Source of the DNA: Halomonas caseinilytica
GTDB lineage: Bacteria > Pseudomonadota > Gammaproteobacteria > Pseudomonadales > Halomonadaceae
Assembly (NCBI RefSeq): GCF_001662305.1
Contig: NZ_BDEP01000013.1
Span: 177,230-241,229, forward strand
Direction of reading: 5' to 3'
Length of the DNA: 64,000 bases
How positions within the stretch are numbered: position 1 is the stretch's first letter; each line of letters starts with the position of its first letter. A program made the translations under genes and the position numbers. Under the pieces are notes generated by a model that ran no database searches, was not told where the DNA came from, and worked only from the letters and a program-made list of their open reading frames with translations. Below are positions 30,960-42,380 of this stretch, one piece after another.

Positions 30960-32282
30960 TCAGTCGCGAATGCGGTACTCGGCACTGCGCGCATGAGCCG
31001 TCAACGACTCGCCTCGCGCCAGCACCGAGGCGGTCGGCCCCAGGCTGGACGCTCCCTTCGCCGAGCAGTGAATCAAGGAGGAGCGCTTCTGGAAGTCGTA
31101 GACCCCCAGGGGTGACGAAAATCGCGCCGTGCCGGATGTCGGCAGGACATGGTTCGGCCCGGCACAATAATCTCCGAGTGCCTCGGCGGTATGCCGACCC
31201 ATGAAGATGGCGCCGGCATGCCGCACCTCGGGCAACCAGGTCTCGGGCGTGCTCACCGAGAGCTCGAGATGCTCGGGCGCGATGCGATTGATCAGTTCCA
31301 ACGCCTCGTTGCGATCGCGGCACTGGATCAGGGCCCCACGGGCGGCCAGCGACGCACGCACGATCTCCTCGCGCTCCAGGGTCGGCAACTGGCGTGCCAT
31401 GGCCTCGGCCACCGTATCCAGGTGCGCTTCGTCCCAACTCACCAGGATCGCCTGGGCATCTTCATCGTGTTCGGCCTGGGAGAAGAGATCCATGGCCAGC
31501 CAGTCGGGATCGGTCTCGCCATCGGACACCACCAGGATCTCCGAGGGGCCGGCGATCATGTCGATGCCAACCTGCCCGAACACCGCCCGCTTGGCGGTCG
31601 CCACGTAGATATTGCCGGGGCCGACGATCTTGTCCACCCGCGGCACGCTCTCGGTGCCGTAGGCCAGAGCCGCCACCGCCTGGGCGCCACCGATGGTGAA
31701 CACATGATCGACACCGGCGAGATGGGCGGCGGCCAGTACCAGGTCGTTGAGCACGCCGTCTGGCGTCGGCACCACCATGACGATCTCGCCGACGCCGGCC
31801 ACATGCGCCGGCAGGGCGTTCATCAGCACGGAGGAGGGATAGGCCGCCTTGCCGCCGGGCACGTAGATGCCGGCCCGATCCAGCGGCGTCACCTGCTGCC
31901 CCAGCACGGTGCCGTCCTCCTCGGTATACTGCCAGGACTGCGGCTTCTGGCGCTCGTGGTAACGGCGGATCCGTTCGGCCGCATCGGCCAGGGCCTGTTG
32001 CTGTATCGAAGGCAGATTGTCATAGGCCTGGCGAAGCCGATCGGCCCCCAGGGTCAATTCCGCCATGCTCTCGACGGCCAGGCGATCGAAGCGATTGCTG
32101 TATTCCACCAGGGCGGCATCGCCACGCCGCTTCACCGCCGCCAGGATCTCATCGACGCGCTGCTGCACCTCGGTATCGGAAACACCTTCCCAGGCCAGCA
32201 AGGCATCGAGGCGCGCCTCGAAATCGGCATCCTTGGTGGTCAGACGCGCAATGTCCAGGCCACCTGCAGGAGATTCGCTCAT
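30960..32282 (-). CDS. hisD: histidinol dehydrogenase
   Basis: HisD oxidises L-histidinol to L-histidine in two NAD-dependent steps, using a zinc ion. The 440-residue protein has the family signature around [12 protein letters not shown] and the zinc-region motif [18 protein letters not shown] (about 259-276). It also has the [20 protein letters not shown] region near residue 384. The start MSESPAGG gives the usual length. It follows hisG by 40 bp; hisC, which follows hisD in P. aeruginosa as I recall, is not here. Confidence 0.98.
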   Translation of the reverse strand: MSESPAGGLDIARLTTKDADFEARLDALLAWEGVSDTEVQQRVDEILAAVKRRGDAALVEYSNRFDRLAVESMAELTLGADRLRQAYDNLPSIQQQALADAAERIRRYHERQKPQSWQYTEEDGTVLGQQVTPLDRAGIYVPGGKAAYPSSVLMNALPAHVAGVGEIVMVVPTPDGVLNDLVLAAAHLAGVDHVFTIGGAQAVAALAYGTESVPRVDKIVGPGNIYVATAKRAVFGQVGIDMIAGPSEILVVSDGETDPDWLAMDLFSQAEHDEDAQAILVSWDEAHLDTVAEAMARQLPTLEREEIVRASLAARGALIQCRDRNEALELINRIAPEHLELSVSTPETWLPEVRHAGAIFMGRHTAEALGDYCAGPNHVLPTSGTARFSSPLGVYDFQKRSSLIHCSAKGASSLGPTASVLARGESLTAHARSAEYRIRD

Positions 32283-32322
32283 GACGGTTCCGTCCTTTTG
32301 CAACGGTTGAGACAGATAGGGC

Positions 32323-32976
32323 TCAGGCGGATGCCTGCTCACGGCGACGCGCAACCGCCTCCTGGAGACGCCGCACCAGTGGCTTGATACGATCGTGCTT
32401 CATCGTCATGGCCGCCTTGTTGACCACCAGCCGTGTACTGATCGGCGCGATCAACTCGCGAGGCTCCATGCCGTTGGCACGCAGGGTATTGCCGGTATCG
32501 ACGATATCGACGATCTCGTCGGCCAGATTCATCAACGGCGCCAGTTCCATGGCACCGTACAGCTTGATGACCTCGGCCTGGATGCCCTGCTCCGCATAAT
32601 AGCGGCGAGCCACCTCGGTAAACTTGGTCGCCACCCGGCGCCGGGCCCGTTGCGGTTCGGCCCCCGTGACACCGGCCGTCATCAGCTTGCAGTGGGCGAT
32701 CTCCAGGTCCAGCGGCTCGTAGAGTCCTTCGGCGCCATGCTCCAGCAACACATCCTTGCCGGCCACGCCGACATCGGCGGCCCCGAGCTGTACATAGGTC
32801 GGCACATCGGTGGCACGAATCACCACCAGCTTGACGTCCGGCAAGTTGGTGTCGAATAACAGCTTGCGACTGGCCGACAGTTCCTCGGCCGGCACAATGC
32901 CGGCATCGGCCAGTAGCGGCAGCGTCTCGTCGAGAATACGGCCCTTGGAAAGGGCCAGAATCAGTTGCTTGTTCAT
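32323..32976 (-). CDS. hisG: ATP phosphoribosyltransferase, short form HisG
   Basis: HisG condenses ATP with PRPP in the first step of histidine synthesis. At 217 residues this is the short form, lacking the C-terminal allosteric domain of the roughly 300-residue enzyme. Short-form HisG works with the regulatory subunit HisZ, which is not in the window. Motifs visible: [20 protein letters not shown] at the start, [16 protein letters not shown], and the PRPP loop [17 protein letters not shown] (about 156-172). It lies between murA and hisD on one transcript. Confidence 0.97.
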   Translation of the reverse strand: MNKQLILALSKGRILDETLPLLADAGIVPAEELSASRKLLFDTNLPDVKLVVIRATDVPTYVQLGAADVGVAGKDVLLEHGAEGLYEPLDLEIAHCKLMTAGVTGAEPQRARRRVATKFTEVARRYYAEQGIQAEVIKLYGAMELAPLMNLADEIVDIVDTGNTLRANGMEPRELIAPISTRLVVNKAAMTMKHDRIKPLVRRLQEAVARRREQASA

Positions 32977-33045
32977 GGTATTGCCCGTTGTCGGCTTGGG
33001 CGCTGTCTGAAAAGTCGACGAGCCTAGGCAGTGGCCAGGCAATGC

Positions 33046-34577
<1,532 letters not shown>

Positions 34578-34688
34578 CGAATCCTCGCTCGTCTGTATCG
34601 TCGGTGAATGCGCCACTCAGTGGCAGCGCTGGCAGACCCGACATGGTAAAGAAAAGCGTGGCGCTTGGCGATGCCAGGCGAGAAAGGC

Positions 34689-35033
34689 TCAGACGCTGGC
34701 CGCGGCCGGCGAGGCCGCCGGCAGCAAGCTATCCAGTTCGGCGACCTCGGTCAGGCTCGCCAGGGGAGCCGAAAGCCGCACATCGACCACCTCGACACTC
34801 GCCTGGCGTGCCTGGCGCAACCACTCGAGCAGCACGCTGATGGCGGCACTGCTGACACGGTCGACGCCCTGCAGATCGAAGGCCACCCGCTCGCCGTGCC
34901 CCCGGCCCTCGAGCCAGTGACGGCCGGCCTCGGCCAGGGCCGCAGCTCCCTCGAAGTCGACGCTGCCGACCACTGTCAAGGTGTCGTCGGCCGCCTCGAG
35001 GCGATTGGCCCCATCCTCGAGCAGAACGCTCAC
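34689..35033 (-). CDS. mlaB: STAS-domain phospholipid transport protein MlaB
   Basis: MlaB is the cytoplasmic STAS subunit that stabilises the MlaFE transporter. The 114-residue protein has a STAS fold with the family core RVAFDLQGVDRVSSAAISVLL at about 48-68, including the conserved Ser pair near the start of helix 2. It is last in mlaFEDCB, and its start overlaps the mlaC stop by 4 bp (ATGA). Little else is distinctive; the operon context carries the call. Confidence 0.92.
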   Translation of the reverse strand: MSVLLEDGANRLEAADDTLTVVGSVDFEGAAALAEAGRHWLEGRGHGERVAFDLQGVDRVSSAAISVLLEWLRQARQASVEVVDVRLSAPLASLTEVAELDSLLPAASPAAASV

Positions 35034-35686
35034 TCACCCTCCTCCAGATCTTCCACGTCGAGCTGTGGCGACCAGCCATTGATCACCGCGTCATAGTCAC
35101 GATTGTGATCTCGCATGGCCTGATCGAACTGATTGCGGAAGGTCAGGCCGAGGTTGATGCCATTGACGATCACGTTGACGACCTTCCACTGACCATCGTC
35201 GAGACGCATCGTGTAACTGACCGGATAGACGGTGCCATCGACCCCGACGACCTCCATGGACACGCTGGCCTGATCATCGTAGCGCGAAGCCTGCTGTGCC
35301 TCCGGTACGCGGATCTCGCGGTAGTCGAAGGTGACCAGGCCCTTGGCATAGGTATCGATCAGGGACTGGCGGAAGGTCTCGACGAAGCGCGAACGCTGCT
35401 GGGGCGTTGCATTGCCGAAATAGCGCCCCATCACGCTGGCGCCGATATAGCGGAAATCGGCCACATCGGCCAGATTGTCCTCGACGACGGCCTCGAGCTC
35501 ATCGGGATGCTGGGCGAAGTAGTCCCTGCGCCCCTCGATCTGGGACATCAGCGCCTCGATGCTGTCGCGTATCAGCGCCTCGGGATGCTCGGCATCCTGC
35601 GCCTGGGCCGGCAGCGATGCCACCAGCAGGATGAGAAGCATCAGGGTGGCGTGCAGCCGAACCAACGAAAAAACCGGTTTCATCAT
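35030..35686 (-). CDS. mlaC: periplasmic phospholipid-binding protein MlaC
   Basis: MlaC carries phospholipid between the outer membrane MlaA complex and inner membrane MlaFEDB. The 218-residue protein has a signal peptide ending near AQA-QD (about residue 30) and the family region NLADVADFRYIGASVMGRYF (about 72-91), with the WKVVNVIVNGINL segment near the end. I chose the ATG with AAGGAG 5 nt upstream; a GTG two codons earlier overlaps mlaD but has a poorer fit to the ribosome site. Confidence 0.94.
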   Translation of the reverse strand: MMKPVFSLVRLHATLMLLILLVASLPAQAQDAEHPEALIRDSIEALMSQIEGRRDYFAQHPDELEAVVEDNLADVADFRYIGASVMGRYFGNATPQQRSRFVETFRQSLIDTYAKGLVTFDYREIRVPEAQQASRYDDQASVSMEVVGVDGTVYPVSYTMRLDDGQWKVVNVIVNGINLGLTFRNQFDQAMRDHNRDYDAVINGWSPQLDVEDLEEGE

Positions 35687-35688
35687 CG

Positions 35689-36153
35689 TCACTCCTTGGC
35701 CATGTTGGACACGAATTGCTGGATGAGCTCCTCCAGCACCAGGGCGGACTGGGTATCGCGAATGCGGTCACCATCCCCCAGAGTCTCGGGAGCGCCGCCC
35801 ACCGAGAGTCCGATGTATTGCTCGCCGAGAAGCCCTGAAGTCAGGATCGCGGCCGTCGTATCCTCGGGGAGTGTGTCCTCGAGGCTGCCGTCGAGTTCCA
35901 TGACCACATGGGCATCGTACCAGTCGGTATCCAGCTCGATGCTCTGCACCCGCCCCACCGTGACACCGGCCATCGTGACCCGAGCGCGAGGCTTCAAGCC
36001 ACCGATGTTGGCGAAGTTGGCTTCCAGCTCGAAGCTGCTTGCGGGACGCTCGAGACTGAGACCGCTGACCCTCAACCCCAGGAATACCAGCCCGAGGATG
36101 CCGGCCAGCATGAACAGCCCGACTCCCAACTCCATCACCTTGCTACGCTTCAT
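35689..36153 (-). CDS. mlaD: MCE-domain phospholipid transport protein MlaD
   Basis: MlaD is the hexameric MCE protein anchored in the inner membrane that channels lipids to and from MlaC. The 154-residue protein has one N-terminal membrane segment (about 8-27, ELGVGLFMLAGILGLVFLGL) and an MCE domain (about 36-120, with NIGGLKPRARVTMAGVTVGR and LTSGLLGEQYIGLSVG). A short C-terminal helix (ALVLEELIQQFVSNMAK) matches the hydrophobic pore helix of E. coli MlaD. Confidence 0.97.
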   Translation of the reverse strand: MKRSKVMELGVGLFMLAGILGLVFLGLRVSGLSLERPASSFELEANFANIGGLKPRARVTMAGVTVGRVQSIELDTDWYDAHVVMELDGSLEDTLPEDTTAAILTSGLLGEQYIGLSVGGAPETLGDGDRIRDTQSALVLEELIQQFVSNMAKE

Positions 36154-36169
36154 TGCGTGTCTCCGAACA

Positions 36170-36952
36170 TCAGGACAGCCCTCCGAACATTACAGCGGTC
36201 AGCACGAAATCCAGACCGAGCACCGCCAGGGACGCATATACCACCGTACGCGTCGTGGCCCGGGAAATCCCCTCCGAGGTCGGCACCAGGGCATAGCCCT
36301 GATACACCGCGATCCAGGTCACTACCAGGGCAAAGACCAGACTCTTGAGCAGGCCATTACCCACATCCGCGACGAAATCGACGCTGGCCTGCATGTTGCC
36401 CCAGTAAGACCCTTCAAAGACGCCGAGCCATTGCACGCCCACCAGCTGGCCGCCCCATACGCCGACCACCCCGAAGCCGATGGTCAACAGGGGCAGGGCA
36501 ACGAAGCCGGCCCAGAGCCGCGGCGCCACCACGCGACGCAACGGATCGACACCGATCATCTCCATGCTGGTCAGCTGTTCGGTGGCCTTCATCAAGCCGA
36601 TCTCGGCGGTCAGCGCCGATCCGGCCCGGCCGGCGAACAGCAAGGCCGCGACCACCGGCGCCAGCTCGCGCAGCAATGACAGGGCCACCATCTGGCCCAG
36701 GGCATCCTCAGCACCGAAGTCGACCAGGATGGTATATCCCTGGAGCGCCAGCACCATGCCGATGAAAAGGCCCGACACCAGCACGATGGCCAGCGACATC
36801 ACACCCACGAAGTGCATCTGGCGCAGCCATAACCGAACGCCCTCGGCGGAGGGCACGCCGAACATCGACTGGGCCAGGAAGATCCCCGCATCCCCGAGAC
36901 GCTCCAGGGTCTCGCACCCCCAACGTCCCAGTCGCACGATGTGGTCGATCAT
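36170..36952 (-). CDS. mlaE: phospholipid ABC transporter permease MlaE
   Basis: MlaE is the membrane subunit of the Mla lipid transporter. The 260-residue protein has an N-terminal interfacial helix ([10 protein letters not shown] region) and about five hydrophobic segments. It has the conserved stretch [20 protein letters not shown] (about 114-133) followed by [20 protein letters not shown], a signature of the MlaE family. Its start overlaps the mlaF stop (ATGA). Confidence 0.97.
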   Translation of the reverse strand: MIDHIVRLGRWGCETLERLGDAGIFLAQSMFGVPSAEGVRLWLRQMHFVGVMSLAIVLVSGLFIGMVLALQGYTILVDFGAEDALGQMVALSLLRELAPVVAALLFAGRAGSALTAEIGLMKATEQLTSMEMIGVDPLRRVVAPRLWAGFVALPLLTIGFGVVGVWGGQLVGVQWLGVFEGSYWGNMQASVDFVADVGNGLLKSLVFALVVTWIAVYQGYALVPTSEGISRATTRTVVYASLAVLGLDFVLTAVMFGGLS

Positions 36953-37761
36953 TTCGGCCCTCCCGCACCTAGCAGATCGGCATAGAAGTCTCGAGCCGGA
37001 TAATGGAACGGCACCGGCCCATCGGGCTCGCCATGGACGAACTGCCGTACCCTGGGGTCGCGATCCACGTCGAGGTCGGCCGGCGCTCCCCGGGCCATGA
37101 CCTGACCGTCGGCGATCACATAGACATAGTCGGCGATGGACAGTGTCTCCTTGATGTCGTGGGAAACCACTACCGCGGTCAAGCCGAGGGCATCGTTGAG
37201 CCGACGGATCAACTGCACCAGCACCCCCATGGAGATCGGGTCCTGACCGACGAAGGGCTCATCATAGAGGATCAGCTCCGGGTCCAGGGCAATGGCGCGC
37301 GCAAGTGCCACCCGGCGCGCCATGCCACCGGACAGCTCGGCGGGCATCAACTGGCGCGCGCCACGCAGCCCAACCGCCTGCAACTTCAACAGGACCAGAT
37401 CACGAATCATCGATTCGGGCAGGTCAGTGTGCACGCGCAGCGGAAAGGCCACGTTCTCGTACACGTCGAGATCCGAGAACAGGGCACCGCTCTGGAACAG
37501 CATACCCATGCGCCGTCGCAGCCTGAACAATGCCTTGCGCGACAAGGCATGCACATCCTCGCCGGCAATGCGCACCCGCCCGGCATCCGGTGTGAGCTGC
37601 CCCCCGATCAGCTTGAGCAGGGTCGTCTTGCCGGTACCGCTGGGGCCCATGATGGCAGTGATCCGCCCGCGCGGTATCGCCATGTCGACGCCACGGAAGA
37701 TCGACGTCTCGCCGCGGGAATAATGCAGGCCTTCCACTTCAACGAAAGGGGAGTCGGTCAT
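36949..37761 (-). CDS. mlaF: phospholipid ABC transporter ATP-binding protein MlaF
   Basis: MlaF powers Mla lipid transport. The 270-residue ATPase has Walker [16 protein letters not shown] (about 38-52), the ABC signature [20 protein letters not shown] (about 143-162), Walker [13 protein letters not shown], and the switch His in [12 protein letters not shown]-terminal extension follows the core, as in E. coli MlaF. It is first in mlaFEDCB-ibaG-murA-hisG-hisD and divergent from the exchanger gene, with a 141-bp gap that should hold both promoters. Confidence 0.97.
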   Translation of the reverse strand: MTDSPFVEVEGLHYSRGETSIFRGVDMAIPRGRITAIMGPSGTGKTTLLKLIGGQLTPDAGRVRIAGEDVHALSRKALFRLRRRMGMLFQSGALFSDLDVYENVAFPLRVHTDLPESMIRDLVLLKLQAVGLRGARQLMPAELSGGMARRVALARAIALDPELILYDEPFVGQDPISMGVLVQLIRRLNDALGLTAVVVSHDIKETLSIADYVYVIADGQVMARGAPADLDVDRDPRVRQFVHGEPDGPVPFHYPARDFYADLLGAGGPK

Positions 37762-37902
37762 CCGTTCGCCTTCTCAACCAGGATTATCGAACATCGTATC
37801 CTAACTGGAACTCGACGCGCCAGCACAGCAGCCACCGGCTTGCACCGGCATGACGCAGCATGTTCAATAGGCCACCTTTCCGCCACGGATTTCCCGCTAC
37901 CC

Positions 37903-38856
37903 ATGCTGATTCCCGTCCTTCTCGTGCTGCTCGGTCTCGTCGGCCTGCTATGGAGTGCCGACCGCTTCGTCGGCGCCGCCGCCGCCACGGCCTGTCGTGC
38001 CGGCATGAGCACCATGCTGGTCGGCATGACCATCGTCTCCATCGGCACCTCGGCGCCCGAGATCGTCGTCTCCATCATGGCCTCGCTGGACGGCGCGCCC
38101 AACCTCGCTACCGGCAACGCCCTGGGCTCGAACATCGCCAATATCGGTCTGGTGCTGGGCGTTACCGCCATGGTCGTGCCGATCCCCGTACGCTTTTCCA
38201 TCGTGCGCAAGGAGTTGCCGCTGCTGCTTGGCGCCACGGGACTGGCCGGTTATGCCCTGGCCAACAGCCAGCTCGATCGCCCCGATGGCCTGTTGCTGGT
38301 TCTCATGCTGATCTTCAGCCTCTGGTGGCTGTTTCGCGCCGACACGCCAGGCGTGGCGGATGCCGACGCCGACATCCCCGACATGCCCCTGCTGCGCGCC
38401 CTGTTCTGGCTCACCCTGACCCTGATCGTGATGGTGGCAAGCTCACGCGCCCTCGTCTGGGGAGCCAGCGAACTGGCCCGTGACTTCGGCGTCAGCGAGC
38501 TCGTGATCGGCCTGACCATCGTCGCCATCGGCACCAGCCTGCCCGAACTCGCCGCCTGCGTGGCCAGCGCCCTGAAGCGCCACCACGATCTGGCCATCGG
38601 CAATGTCATCGGCTCGAATCTATTCAACATGCTCGCCGTGCTCCCCGTGCCGGCGCTGATGCATCCGGGGGCCACCGATCCTGCCGCCGCCGGCCGCGAC
38701 TACCCGGTGATGCTGCTGCTGACCCTGGCGCTGGGCATGCTGCTGCTGTGGCAGCGACACGGACACATCAAGCGCCTGCCGGGTGCCCTGCTGGCATTGT
38801 CCTACACCGCCTACCTGATCTGGCTGAGTAGCGGCCAGGCCACCGCCGGCGCCTGA
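37903..38856 (+). CDS. yrbG: calcium/sodium antiporter (YrbG family)
   Basis: This is a K+-dependent Na+/Ca2+-exchanger-type (CaCA superfamily) membrane protein of 317 residues with about ten hydrophobic segments. Two internal alpha repeats carry the ion-binding motifs: VSIGTSAPEIVVSIMASL with GNALGSNIANIGLVLG (about 46-88), and VAIGTSLPELAACVASAL with IGNVIGSNLFNMLAVLP (about 207-248). The reading frame is open far upstream over antisense mlaF; the MLIPVLLVL start is chosen because the first membrane segment begins there. It is followed 39 bp later by kdsD. Confidence 0.94.
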   Translation: MLIPVLLVLLGLVGLLWSADRFVGAAAATACRAGMSTMLVGMTIVSIGTSAPEIVVSIMASLDGAPNLATGNALGSNIANIGLVLGVTAMVVPIPVRFSIVRKELPLLLGATGLAGYALANSQLDRPDGLLLVLMLIFSLWWLFRADTPGVADADADIPDMPLLRALFWLTLTLIVMVASSRALVWGASELARDFGVSELVIGLTIVAIGTSLPELAACVASALKRHHDLAIGNVIGSNLFNMLAVLPVPALMHPGATDPAAAGRDYPVMLLLTLALGMLLLWQRHGHIKRLPGALLALSYTAYLIWLSSGQATAGA

Positions 38857-38895
38857 CCCTTGAGTGAAACCCCATGACGGGCAACAATCTCTTCT

Positions 38896-39882
38896 ATGAC
38901 TGACGCTACCTCTCCCTCCGCCCAGTTGCGTGCCAGCGCCATCCGCACCCTGACACTGGAACAGCAGGCCATCGGCGCCTTGATCGAACACCTCGACGAT
39001 GACTTCGAGCGTGCCTGCGAGCTCATCCTGGCCTGCCCGGGCCGGGTCGTGGTCACCGGCATGGGCAAGTCCGGACATATCGGCGGCAAGATCGCCGCCA
39101 CCCTGGCCAGCACCGGCACTCCAGCCTTCTTCGTGCATCCCGGCGAAGCCAGCCACGGCGATCTGGGCATGATCACGCCGGGTGACGTGGTCCTGGCACT
39201 ATCACACTCGGGAGAGACTGCCGAAGTCACCGCCCTGCTGCCACTGCTCAAGCGGCTGGGCACCCCCTTGATCAGCATGACGGGGCGCCCTGCCTCCACC
39301 CTGGGGCGTCACGCCGACGCCCATCTCTACGCCGGCGTCGAACGCGAGGCCTGTCCGCTCGATCTTGCTCCCACGTCCTCGACCACCGCCGCCCTGGCGC
39401 TGGGCGATGCCCTGGCCGTGGCACTGCTCGAATCACGAGGCTTCACCGCCGAGGACTTCGCCCTCTCGCACCCTGGCGGCAGCCTGGGCAAGCGACTGCT
39501 GCTGCGCGTCTCCGATCTCATGCACCAGGGCTCCCGCCTGCCCAGGGTGGCTTCCGGCAGCCCGCTGCGCGATGCCCTGCTGGAAATCACCCGCCAGGGA
39601 CTGGGCTTCACCTGCGTCGTCGACCCCGACGACCGGCTGGTCGGCGTCTACACCGACGGCGACCTGCGACGCACCCTCGACCAGCATGCCGACCTGAGCG
39701 GACTCAAGGTCGACGACGTCATGACCGTGCCGGGCAAGCGCACCTCGCCCGACACCCTGGCCGCCGAAGCCGTGCGCCTCATGGAAGACAATCGCATCAC
39801 CGCCCTGGCCGTGGTGGATGACGACGGCCACCCCGTCGGCGCCCTGCACATGCACGACCTGCTCGCCAGCGGCGTGATCTGA
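38896..39882 (+). CDS. kdsD: arabinose-5-phosphate isomerase KdsD
   Basis: KdsD interconverts ribulose-5-P and arabinose-5-P, the first step of Kdo synthesis for LPS. The 328-residue protein has an N-terminal SIS domain with VTGMGKSGHIGGKIAATLAS (about 53-72), LSHSGETAEV, and SSTTAALALGDALAVAL (about 161-177). Two CBS repeats follow (about 210-328; VTDPD/TDGDLRR-like regions). The kdsC neighbour and the lpt genes support the LPS role. Confidence 0.97.
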   Translation: MTDATSPSAQLRASAIRTLTLEQQAIGALIEHLDDDFERACELILACPGRVVVTGMGKSGHIGGKIAATLASTGTPAFFVHPGEASHGDLGMITPGDVVLALSHSGETAEVTALLPLLKRLGTPLISMTGRPASTLGRHADAHLYAGVEREACPLDLAPTSSTTAALALGDALAVALLESRGFTAEDFALSHPGGSLGKRLLLRVSDLMHQGSRLPRVASGSPLRDALLEITRQGLGFTCVVDPDDRLVGVYTDGDLRRTLDQHADLSGLKVDDVMTVPGKRTSPDTLAAEAVRLMEDNRITALAVVDDDGHPVGALHMHDLLASGVI

Positions 39883-39897
39883 CCCCAAGGAGTTGTC

Positions 39898-40455
39898 ATG
39901 CGTCACGAATCCCCTTCGCTCGCCCCCCACCTGCTCGACCGCTTGCGGCGAGTACGCCTGCTGGCACTGGATGTGGACGGCGTGCTCAGCGACGGACGGC
40001 TCTACTTTCACGCTGACGGCAACGAAATCAAGGCCTTCCACACCCTGGATGGCCACGGCATCAAACTGATACGCAACGCCGGCATCGAGGTCGCGCTGAT
40101 CACGGGGCGCGACTCGCCGATGGTCAGTCGCCGCGCCGCCGCACTCGGCATCTCCCATCTTCATCAAGGGATCGCGCGCAAGCTTCCCGTATTGCACCAG
40201 CTCTGCGAGCAGCTCGACATCACCCTCGACCAGGTCGCCTACTGCGGTGACGACATGCCCGACCTGGCCCCCATCTTCCAGGCCGGCGTCGGCATCAGCG
40301 TCCCCGGCGCGCCAAGCTACATCCGCCAGCACGCCGACTGGGTCACCGAGCGCCCTGGCGGACACGGCGCGGTGCGCGAGATCTGCGATGCCCTGCTCCA
40401 GGCCCAAGGGCAATGGGATGCCATGCTCGACGCCTATCTGAATGATCGGGCCTAA
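39898..40455 (+). CDS. kdsC: 3-deoxy-D-manno-octulosonate 8-phosphate phosphatase KdsC
   Basis: KdsC is a HAD phosphatase that dephosphorylates Kdo-8-P. The 185-residue protein has motif I ALDVDGVLSDGRLYFHADGN (about 22-41, nucleophile Asp24 and acid Asp26), motif II LITGRDS (about 66-72), the Lys before LPVLHQL, and motif III YCGDDMPDLAPI (about 117-128). No cap domain, as usual for the tetrameric KdsC. AAGGAG 7 nt upstream supports the start. Confidence 0.97.
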   Translation: MRHESPSLAPHLLDRLRRVRLLALDVDGVLSDGRLYFHADGNEIKAFHTLDGHGIKLIRNAGIEVALITGRDSPMVSRRAAALGISHLHQGIARKLPVLHQLCEQLDITLDQVAYCGDDMPDLAPIFQAGVGISVPGAPSYIRQHADWVTERPGGHGAVREICDALLQAQGQWDAMLDAYLNDRA

Positions 40456-40459
40456 TCCC

Positions 40460-41044
40460 ATGCGACTGCCCCGCCCCGGTTTTCGTACCTGGCTCTTCCT
40501 GCTGCTGCTGGCCCTCGGCGGCGGGCTGGCCCTGCTCGATTCTCGCGACGACGACTCGCCCGGGCCGGTGCCCCGGGACGCCGCCGGCGAGCCGGACTAC
40601 TACCTGGAAGACGTCGAAGCCACACGCTTCGATGCCGAAGGCACCCCCCACCAGCGGCTCGTCACCCCGCGCCTCGTGCACACCCCCATCGACGATGTCA
40701 CGCGCCTGGAAAACCCCGAGGTCAGGCTCCACGCCGATGATGGCCGGCTCTGGACCGCCCGCGCCGAGCAAGGCCGGCTGGAAGCCGGTGGCAATCCCCT
40801 GAGGCTCAGCGGCGATGTCCGCCTCGAGGCCCCCGCGGAACGCTGGCGCCTGACCACTCAGAGGCTGCACTACGATGCCGACACCGGCCATGCCTGGAGC
40901 GAGACGCCCGCCACGCTTAGCCAGCCTCCCCAATCCATGCGGGGCGAGCATTTCGACGCCTGGATTCATGACAATCGTGCGCGACTGACCGACAATGTTC
41001 GCGGTCATCACCCGCCGGCAACCGATGAGGACCCCGAGCCATGA
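40460..41044 (+). CDS. lptC: LPS export periplasmic/inner membrane protein LptC
   Basis: LptC passes LPS from the LptB2FG extractor to the LptA bridge. The 194-residue protein has one N-terminal membrane anchor (about 7-27, FRTWLFLLLLALGGGLALLD) and a beta-jellyroll periplasmic domain (YYLEDVEATRFDAEGTP; PEVRLHADDGRLWTARAEQG; LRLSGDVRLE). An ATG at 40442, overlapping kdsC, would add six residues and is equally possible; neither has a strong ribosome site. It overlaps lptA by 4 bp. Confidence 0.93.
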   Translation: MRLPRPGFRTWLFLLLLALGGGLALLDSRDDDSPGPVPRDAAGEPDYYLEDVEATRFDAEGTPHQRLVTPRLVHTPIDDVTRLENPEVRLHADDGRLWTARAEQGRLEAGGNPLRLSGDVRLEAPAERWRLTTQRLHYDADTGHAWSETPATLSQPPQSMRGEHFDAWIHDNRARLTDNVRGHHPPATDEDPEP

Positions 41045-41571
41045 CGCGAACCACCTCCCCCTTTCTGCTGGGCCTGTCACTGGTCATCCTGAGCCTCGCC
41101 GTCTCCCAGGCACAGGCACTGGAGGGAGACGCCAGCGCCCCGATCCAGGTCGAGGCCGACCGCCTGGACCTCGATGACCGTGCCGGCACCGCCGTCTACC
41201 AGGGCAACGTGAACATTCAGCAGGGCAGCATGCGCCTGACCGGCTCACGAGTGGAAATCCGCCGCAACGACGCCGGCGAGCTGAGCCAGGCCATCGCCAC
41301 CGGCGATCGCGCCTATATCGAACAGCAGCCCGCTCCCGACGAATCAGTGGTACGCGGCTGGGGGCAGCGCATCGTCTACCACGTGGCCGAACGCCGCATG
41401 GAACTCATCGACCAGGCCGAACTGCACCGGGGCGGTGACACCTTCGATGGCGGCTACCTGGAGTACTTTCTCGATCGCCGCGTGGTCCAGGCGCGTTCCT
41501 CCGCGGAAGGCGTCGAAGGCAACCAGCGAGTACGCATGACCCTGGAACCCGAGCAGCAGGATTCCCAATGA
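41041..41571 (+). CDS. lptA: LPS transport periplasmic protein LptA
   Basis: LptA units stack to form the periplasmic bridge for LPS. The 176-residue protein has a signal peptide (cleavage near SQA-QALEGD, about residue 24). An OstA-like jellyroll follows with [20 protein letters not shown] (about 36-55), [19 protein letters not shown] and [19 protein letters not shown]. Its ATG overlaps the lptC stop and its stop overlaps the lptB ATG, each as ATGA. Confidence 0.97.
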   Translation: MTRTTSPFLLGLSLVILSLAVSQAQALEGDASAPIQVEADRLDLDDRAGTAVYQGNVNIQQGSMRLTGSRVEIRRNDAGELSQAIATGDRAYIEQQPAPDESVVRGWGQRIVYHVAERRMELIDQAELHRGGDTFDGGYLEYFLDRRVVQARSSAEGVEGNQRVRMTLEPEQQDSQ

Positions 41572-42293
41572 AGACGCTCCACGCCCGCCACCTGGCCAAG
41601 AGCTACAAACGCCGACGCGTGGTCCATGACATCAGCCTGGAGATCGGCCAGGGCCACATCACCGGCCTGCTGGGCCCCAACGGGGCCGGCAAGACTACCT
41701 CCTTCTACATGATCGTGGGCCTGGTGCGTGCCGATGCCGGCCAGGTCGCCATCGACGATCTCGACTTATCCGATGCCGCCATGCACGAGCGCGCCCACGC
41801 CGGTATCGGTTATCTGCCCCAGGAAGCCTCGATCTTCCGCAAGCTCAGCGTGGCCGACAACATCATGGCCATTCTCGAGACCCGCAAGGATCTCGACCGC
41901 GCCGGCCGTCGCGACCGCCTGGAATCGCTGCTGGAAGACTTCCACATCACCCACATCCGCCACAACATCGGCATGAGCCTGTCCGGGGGTGAGCGCCGAC
42001 GGGTGGAAATCGCACGCGCTCTGGCCACCGAGCCTGACTTCATCCTGCTTGACGAACCCTTCGCTGGCGTGGATCCGATTTCCGTCGGCGAGATCAAGGG
42101 CATCATCCGCCAGCTCAAGACACGCGGCATCGGTGTACTGATCACCGACCACAACGTCCGCGAGACCCTCGACATCTGCGACGGCGCCTACATTGTCGGC
42201 GACGGCCAGATCATCGCCGAAGGCGACGCCGAGGCGATCCTCGCCAACCAGCGAGTGCGCGACGTCTACCTAGGCCAAGACTTCCGCCTCTGA
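41568..42293 (+). CDS. lptB: LPS export ABC transporter ATP-binding protein LptB
   Basis: LptB drives extraction of LPS by LptFG. The 241-residue ATPase has Walker [17 protein letters not shown] (about 36-51), [13 protein letters not shown] (Q-loop region), the signature [17 protein letters not shown] (about 138-154), Walker [16 protein letters not shown] and switch His in [15 protein letters not shown]. All are the textbook LptB motifs. LptF and LptG are not in the window. Confidence 0.98.
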   Translation: MKTLHARHLAKSYKRRRVVHDISLEIGQGHITGLLGPNGAGKTTSFYMIVGLVRADAGQVAIDDLDLSDAAMHERAHAGIGYLPQEASIFRKLSVADNIMAILETRKDLDRAGRRDRLESLLEDFHITHIRHNIGMSLSGGERRRVEIARALATEPDFILLDEPFAGVDPISVGEIKGIIRQLKTRGIGVLITDHNVRETLDICDGAYIVGDGQIIAEGDAEAILANQRVRDVYLGQDFRL

Positions 42294-42340
42294 GCCCACG
42301 GCTTGCCGCCCCTCAGCGCCATGTCACCACAACAAGCTGA

Positions 42341-42346
42341 TATAAT
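42341..42346 (+). promoter_or_regulatory. extended -10 element upstream of rpoN
   Basis: TATAAT preceded by TGA gives the extended -10 form TGnTATAAT. It lies 127 bp before the rpoN start in the 179-bp lptB-rpoN gap. The -35 is poor, as allowed for extended -10 promoters. Candidate housekeeping promoter for rpoN-hpf-ptsN-rapZ-npr. Confidence 0.5.
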
Positions 42347-42380
42347 GAACACTTTATCACCAAGGCACGAAATTTGCCGA

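Noticed and set aside
37003..38856. A 617-codon open frame on the plus strand reading into the exchanger gene
   Set aside because: The first 300 codons are antisense to mlaF and have no membrane or family character. The exchanger begins at 37903, where its first membrane segment starts.
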